Shown here piece by piece: positions 59,381 to 64,000 of a DNA stretch of 64,000 nucleotides. Location: the NCBI GenBank assembly GCA_958430865.1, contig CAUDNR010000313.1:47656-111655 (forward strand), in the 5' to 3' direction. Each line of letters begins with the position of its first letter. The first letter of the stretch is position 1. A model generated the notes under the pieces. That model saw only the letters and a list, made by a program, of their open reading frames with translations, ran no database searches and had not been told where the DNA came from. This DNA is from Entrophospora sp. SA101 (Eukaryota > Glomeromycota > Glomeromycetes > Entrophosporales > Entrophosporaceae). A program made the position numbers and the translations under genes.

Positions 59381-59676
59381 CCAAGAAAGTGCAATTAGAA
59401 ATAAAATCGGAGGAAACAGAATATTTACTAACCAGTTTTTCCAAATTAGAGGAAATGTTGGCGAAATTTCAGCAATCACAGTTGAAAGATAGTCAGCCTT
59501 ACCAAAAACAAACCAAACTTACTTTAAGAAATCTCCACCAACTAACTAAGGCTTATTCAACCCATTCTATTAAGAAAGAAACTGTTCGCCGTAATGCCAT
59601 AGTTTCCTCAAATGATTTTATTGTAATTTACAAAAAGTATTTAGACCCAAAGGAGACGGTGAAGCCAATGAGTTAG
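59353..59676 (+). CDS. Putative GatC subunit of tRNA amidotransferase
   Basis: 107 residues from the ATG at 59353 (a start at 59335 is also open); it overlaps the end of the YidC-like gene by 28 bp. MKLSQLQELAKKVQLEIKSE and FSKLEEMLAKFQQ match the N-terminal helices of GatC, and RRNAIVSSNDFIVIYKKYLD its C-terminal belt. GatCAB amidates Glu-tRNA-Gln or Asp-tRNA-Asn. gatA/gatB are not in the window. After it, 59677-59804 hold an open hydrophobic frame without ATG (LKEQIFLVACVLTIAIFWAN). Confidence 0.5.
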   Translation: MKLSQLQELAKKVQLEIKSEETEYLLTSFSKLEEMLAKFQQSQLKDSQPYQKQTKLTLRNLHQLTKAYSTHSIKKETVRRNAIVSSNDFIVIYKKYLDPKETVKPMS

Positions 59677-59914
59677 AAAGCCTTCTCAAAGAGCAAATTT
59701 TTTTAGTTGCCTGTGTTTTAACAATTGCTATTTTTTGGGCAAATCAAAAACCAAAGGTGACAAGGAACAAGAAAAAAGTTAGTTTTGGTTCTCGTCAAAA
59801 TTAGTTTTGAGAAGCAGTAACTTGAAAATTAATTAAAGCCCTTTGAAAAAATCCAATATTTTCATTACATTTTTTTTTTAGATATTAACACCTTCGTTCT
59901 TAAAATATTTTGAT

Positions 59915-60535
59915 ATGACAAAAAATGACTATCCACGGATTAAAGACCCTAATTTTTTCACCATCAGTGCCGTCGAATTAGCCCAAAAATTACTGGGTAA
60001 AATACTGGTTCGGAACCTTAATGGTCAAATTATTAAAGTGAAAATTGTCGAAACCGAAGCCTATATAGGTAGAATTGACCGAGCTTGCCACGCGCATCAG
60101 GAAAATAGGTCGAAATGAAAAGCTGCCGCTCTGTATAATCGCGGCGGTTGCGCTTATATTTATCTTATTTACAGCATGTATTATTGTTTCAATATTGCTT
60201 CTTTTCTCGAAGGAGATCCACAAGGAGTATTAATTCGCGCTGCTGAAACGCTTGACCGTCATACTGTCCCAGTTATTTCTCAGCATGACAAAAGAAAAAA
60301 ATATCATTATTACACCAACGGTCCAGGAAAATTATGCCGGGCATTGAGTATCGATATTAGCCTCAATAATGTTGATTTAACTACTAGCAATTTAATTTAT
60401 TTAGAAGACCAGCCGGAACTTAATCAAGAGGAAATCGTTGCTACTAAAAGGGTCAACATTGACTACGCAGGAAGCGATAAAGACCGTTTGTGAAGGTTTT
60501 ACATTAAAGGTAATCAATTTGTTTCTAGGAAATAA
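59915..60535 (+). CDS. mpg: 3-methyladenine DNA glycosylase (MPG/AAG type)
   Basis: 206 residues. IVETEAYIGRIDRACHAHQ carries the catalytic Glu, AALYNRGGCAYIYLIYSMYYCFN the DNA-binding strands, GVLIRAAETL and NGPGKLCRALSID follow. It removes alkylated purines in base excision repair. Length normal, intact, two TGA-Trp codons. Confidence 0.94.
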
Positions 60536-60669
60536 TTTTTTGTAGCGTAATTAATATTTTAAAATTGAATAGCCGGAAGCCAAACTTAATAATTACCAAA
60601 GTCAACAGTCAATAAGAAAAATTTTTATTCGGGAGAAAATTTATTTTGTTGCCGGAGAAAGAAATAGTT

Positions 60670-62280
60670 TTAATGTTCAACAACAATGGTAATTTTTGCG
60701 TGATGAATGGTTAAATTTTCGACTTTTTTTTTCCATTGGTCGCGATTACTTTTATCCAACGAGTTCCAAGCCTCGTCTAAAATTAAAACCTGGCTTTGTC
60801 TTTGTGGGTCAACAGAGTTGTAGTTGCCTTTCAGCAGAGCATCTTCTAATTCTTGGATTTGTTTTTCTCCTTCGGAACCTTCTTTCAGTAAAGTCTGATT
60901 AGAGACATAAGCAATTTGCTTGCGCCAATGAACTAAGTTTATTTTTTTTAAATCGTAGTGATTATTAATAATGATTTTTCCTTTTTGGGGTTTGAGCAGT
61001 CCTAAAATAAGTAAAATAATCGTAGATTTGCCAAAGCCATTTCGTCCTTCAATTTTGGTGATTTTCCCGACCACGAACTCTTGGTTGTAATTTTGTAAAA
61101 GATATTTTTTTTGACTAGGATAACGGAAGTAGACATTGCGTAATTCAATTTTTTCAATTGGCTCCACCAAGCAAATTTTGGGAGTTTTTTCTTTTACTGG
61201 CAATTTAGTTGTTTGGTAATAATTAGCCAAGCGGTGGCTAGAAGCCAAAACAGTTGGCAGGCCACGCATTGCCACCAAAACGCTTTTTAGTTGTTTAAGA
61301 GCATTGTCAGTGGCTATTGTGGCTTGAAAATCCAGAGTGAAAGCAAACAAAATCATCCCGATTGCTCGCGGCAAGAGATAATTAGGGTAAACCCCATTGG
61401 CAACAATTAAAAATTTATCTTTTTCTCTTTTTTTGGTATTTTTACGCATTGTTTGGTTAACTTCCTTTAAAAAAACTGGACTTAATTCTTTTTTTTTCAG
61501 TAATTCAATATTGTCTAGTAAATTATCAATTTTTCGGCTTTCTTGGTCTAAGGATTTTTTAAATCTTTTTTCCTTTTTCACTAATAATTGTTGTAAGAAA
61601 ATAACAAATAGCAGGGTAAAAATAATTGCTCCTAAGAGAATGAAAATGCCTTTTTTGTTTTCGTTTCTTTGAAGAAAACTAATTGCCAAAGCAGTATGGA
61701 GTACCGTGTCCGCAGTTTGGTAAAAAATTTGGTTAAAGTCTTGCCCTTTGGCTCCGCCGGCAAATGAATAGCTTAATAAAGGAATATCTAATAAAAGAAT
61801 ATTTCGTAGTTTGCTTTTCATTACTTGGGTTTCTAAATAGGGAAGTTGGATGTAGCGATTAAGCGAAGAATGGACTAAGTGTTCCCGAATTTTATCTTCC
61901 AAGGTTCAGCCTATGTACATATGAATGTAAGATAAGTGAGTTTGAACCAAAACCGCCAGTAAATAAGCAATCACAAAACTGCGAAAATCTAATTGGTAAG
62001 TTCTCCAAGGTAAAGGAAAAGGAAAGGTTTTATTTTTAATAATTTCTCAGTTTTCCGCAAAACTTTTGCCAACGGTTATACCTTCAAAAACTTGCAAACC
62101 AGTGGCTACTAGAAAAATTTTTCCCAAAAGTGCAATACCAGCCGCTATTCAATGGGCAAAGATTCACCACCGCAATTTTTTTTGAATTAGACGAAAAGCA
62201 AAAACTTTATTTAGACTGAAAAGAAACAAGCAACCTAAAAAAAAAACAAAAACCGCAACTAAAACGAAATTCATTCTCAT
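60670..62280 (-). CDS. ABC exporter (fused permease-ATPase) with reduced helical subdomain
   Basis: 536 residues. N-terminal membrane domain with about six helices (MNFVLVAVFVFFLGCLFLFSL, IAAGIALLGKIFLVATGL and others), then the ATPase: IEGRNGFGKSTIILLILG (Walker A), Q-loop YVSNQTL and Walker B QVLILDEAWNSLD, switch His in IVVEH at the very end. The alpha-helical subdomain is nearly absent: only about ten residues separate the Q-loop from GSEGEKQIQ, a degenerate LSGGQ signature. Transport is therefore doubtful or non-standard. Followed at 62281-62475 by scraps of open frame (RHIRAVYHAGRAQRILEGG, minus strand) of unknown origin. Confidence 0.8.
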
Positions 62281-62475
62281 TTGCCAAAGTTTCTGCTCTT
62301 TATTTGCTGACTTGGGCTGCCTCCCATATTAATTTATTTTTTAATGGTAATTTACCTCCCTCGAGTATTCGTTGTGCCCTACCGGCATGATAAACTGCTC
62401 GAATGTGTCTTTCTTGGTTTAAGAGTTAGTAAAGCGATTAATTTTCCCTGACAGCCCATTCCCGTAGAAGACAAA

Positions 62476-63837
62476 TTAAATTACATCTTTTTCTTGTAAT
62501 TGTTTTCTTATTTGGTCGGCTTCGAAAAATTGTTTACTTTGGCGAAGTTTGTGTCATTTGTCAAGTAAATAACGAATTTTTCAATTATAAGCAACTAACT
62601 CAAATTTAAATCCTAAAATGTCTAAAATAAAGTAAAAAATGCCACTTAATTCTTGGATTAAGTTTGCTTCTTTTTGTTTGTCTAATTCCTTATTTAAACG
62701 ATAAATTATTCCCTCTAAGTAATAAAACACTTTAATAGTATTCAGATTATTAGCCAAAGCCTGAATAACTTCTTGATAAAATGGATTACTTTTGTTAACT
62801 TTTTGCTGATTAATAATTATTTTTTGCCAATAAAAATGTAATTTTAATCTTTTAAGGAGATTTTTAATCTTTTGCGTGTAGTCTTGAGCCTGTTGGAGCA
62901 ATTTTTCGTTGAAATTAATTACTTGGTTGTAATGGCTATTCAAAAAAAGGTAACGGAGCACATTAGCCCCATATTTTTGGTAAAAATGCTTGGCTAAAAT
63001 TACATTTCCCCAAGATTTGGACATTTTTTCTTGGTCCCAATGTAAATGCCCAATGTGCAATCAGATTTTGCTTAATTCTTGATTATTAACGGCTAAATAC
63101 TGAATTCTTTCGTTTTCGTGATGAGGAAATAATAAGTCTTGCCCCCCACCATGAATATCAATAGTTTCTCCCCCAAATAGTTCCTGAATGAAAACTACAC
63201 ATTCCGTGTGTCAACCCGGTCGACCACTCCCCGGTGGGTAATGCCAATTAATTCCCTGCTTGGTATTTTTTCACAAAACGAAGTCTTGCGGGGTTTCTTT
63301 ATCAATCTGAGTAATTTCCCGGGCATTTTGTCTTTTTTCCCCGCTTTGTAATTTCTCAACTTTTTGTTTAGAAAGTTGACCGTACTCTTGATTGCCTTTT
63401 GCTCGGAATAAAACATCATTTCCTTGCCGGTAAGCTTGGTTTTTTTTGAGCAAATTATTAATGAACTTCTGAATTTGGGGAATATAATCAGTTACTTTTG
63501 GAGTAAAAGTTGGTTGAAGAATGTTATAATTTGCCAAATTTTGAAAATAAGCCTTGGTGTAATGCCGAGTGATTTGTTGTTCGGATTTTTTTTCTCTTTG
63601 GGCCTTTTGGATAATCTTGTCGTCAATATCGGTTAAATTATGCACATATTTCACTCCATAACCATAGGAGAGGAAAAAACGATGCAAGACGTCAAAAACA
63701 ATTACTGGTCGGAGATTACCAACGTGAATATGGTCATAAACAGTCGGTCCACATAGGTAAATATTAACAATTTGCCGAGATTCAAGAATTAAACAATCAT
63801 TTTGATTAGTTAAAGAATTAAATAAATGTATTTCCAT
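62476..63837 (-). CDS. cysS: Cysteinyl-tRNA synthetase
   Basis: 453 residues. Zinc/HIGH region [18 protein letters not shown], then [33 protein letters not shown] and KMSKSWGN (KMSKS). TGA at Trp of FVLWK and GRPGW fixes UGA as Trp in this genome. The C-terminal anticodon domain is full length with the end [19 protein letters not shown]. mrnC, the frequent neighbour, is not recognisable downstream. Confidence 0.96.
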
Positions 63838-63855
63838 AGGTTAAACTAAGCAATT

Positions 63856-64000
63856 TTGGGCTTTTTCTATATAGATTTTTGGGTAATTTTACTTGCTGGC
63901 TTGGCATATATGGCTAATGTTAGGTCAGCAAAATATGTTTCTAGTCAAAATCAATTAATCGGTGAGGAACATAACCAAGTAAAATTTTTTCCACAATGGC
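63856..64000 (+). CDS. Partial membrane protein running off the window
   Basis: Open to the window end from a TTG at 63856, or from an ATG at 63910. A hydrophobic start (GFFYIDFWVILLAGLAYMA) is followed by polar residues (RSAKYVSSQNQLIGEEHN). Could be a signal-anchored protein; too short to name. Confidence 0.35.
   Translation, partial: MGFFYIDFWVILLAGLAYMANVRSAKYVSSQNQLIGEEHNQVKFFPQW

Overview
The window is AT-rich bacterial DNA in which UGA is read as tryptophan. CysRS shows this best: TGA sits at two tryptophans conserved in that family (FVL-W-K and GRPG-W-HTEC), and TGG is also used for Trp. That code, the reduced gene set, membrane proteins with no cell-wall genes nearby, an L27 with a cleavable N-terminal extension plus its protease Prp, and the tmRNA all point to the Mollicutes (Mycoplasmatota). 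The dispersal of normally clustered genes, the NAQxWL/LRR-type proteins, many decayed or repeat-disrupted genes and an EF-Tu that looks mitochondrial to my eye suggest a host-restricted lineage. The Mollicutes-related endobacteria of mycorrhizal fungi are one candidate; that is inference only.

Layout. 1-5.4 kb: tRNA-Val, tRNA-Arg, oligoendopeptidase F, EF-Tu and a decayed ABC transporter. 5.5-13.4 kb: a phase-variable-looking small membrane protein, thioredoxin, tRNA-Glu, a C-terminally short DnaE, TruA, L27, YebC and RlmB, with tRNAs directly behind genes. 13.5-19.4 kb: one reading frame joining GyrB to GyrA, interrupted by a single -1 homopolymer shift and carrying zinc-binding insertions. 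19.5-25 kb: Prp and a degraded type III restriction-modification locus with a microsatellite in the coding sequence. 25-37.6 kb: surface-type proteins, AspRS, Tmk, HisRS, L1, SufU, TsaB, PrmC, an HU protein with the same zinc insertion as gyrase, S6, a HAD phosphatase and S17. 37.7-44.8 kb: Der, a toxin-antitoxin island, two HExxH proteins, Pth, L14-L24 and NusG. 45-48.8 kb: LRR protein, tmRNA, a frameshifted membrane protein and a second, decayed HEPN/nucleotidyltransferase pair. 48.8-57.5 kb: two very large membrane-anchored proteins flanking a broken MazF module, Hsp20 and a PPC-domain protein. 57.6-64 kb: RnpA, a YidC-like protein, a GatC-like protein, DNA glycosylase Mpg, an odd ABC exporter and CysRS.

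Main discovery candidate: a CxxH - helical hairpin - CxxC zinc staple inserted at hairpin turns of the DNA-handling proteins GyrB and HU and repeated through the GyrA tail, inside a gyrase whose two subunits are fused into one chain of about 1960 residues. Secondary themes are tRNA punctuation of mRNAs (two genes overlap the following tRNA), short tandem duplications and CT microsatellites that switch genes, and a family of proteins with one C-terminal membrane anchor and no signal peptide. Many single-base homopolymer frameshifts occur; sequencing error cannot be excluded for these.
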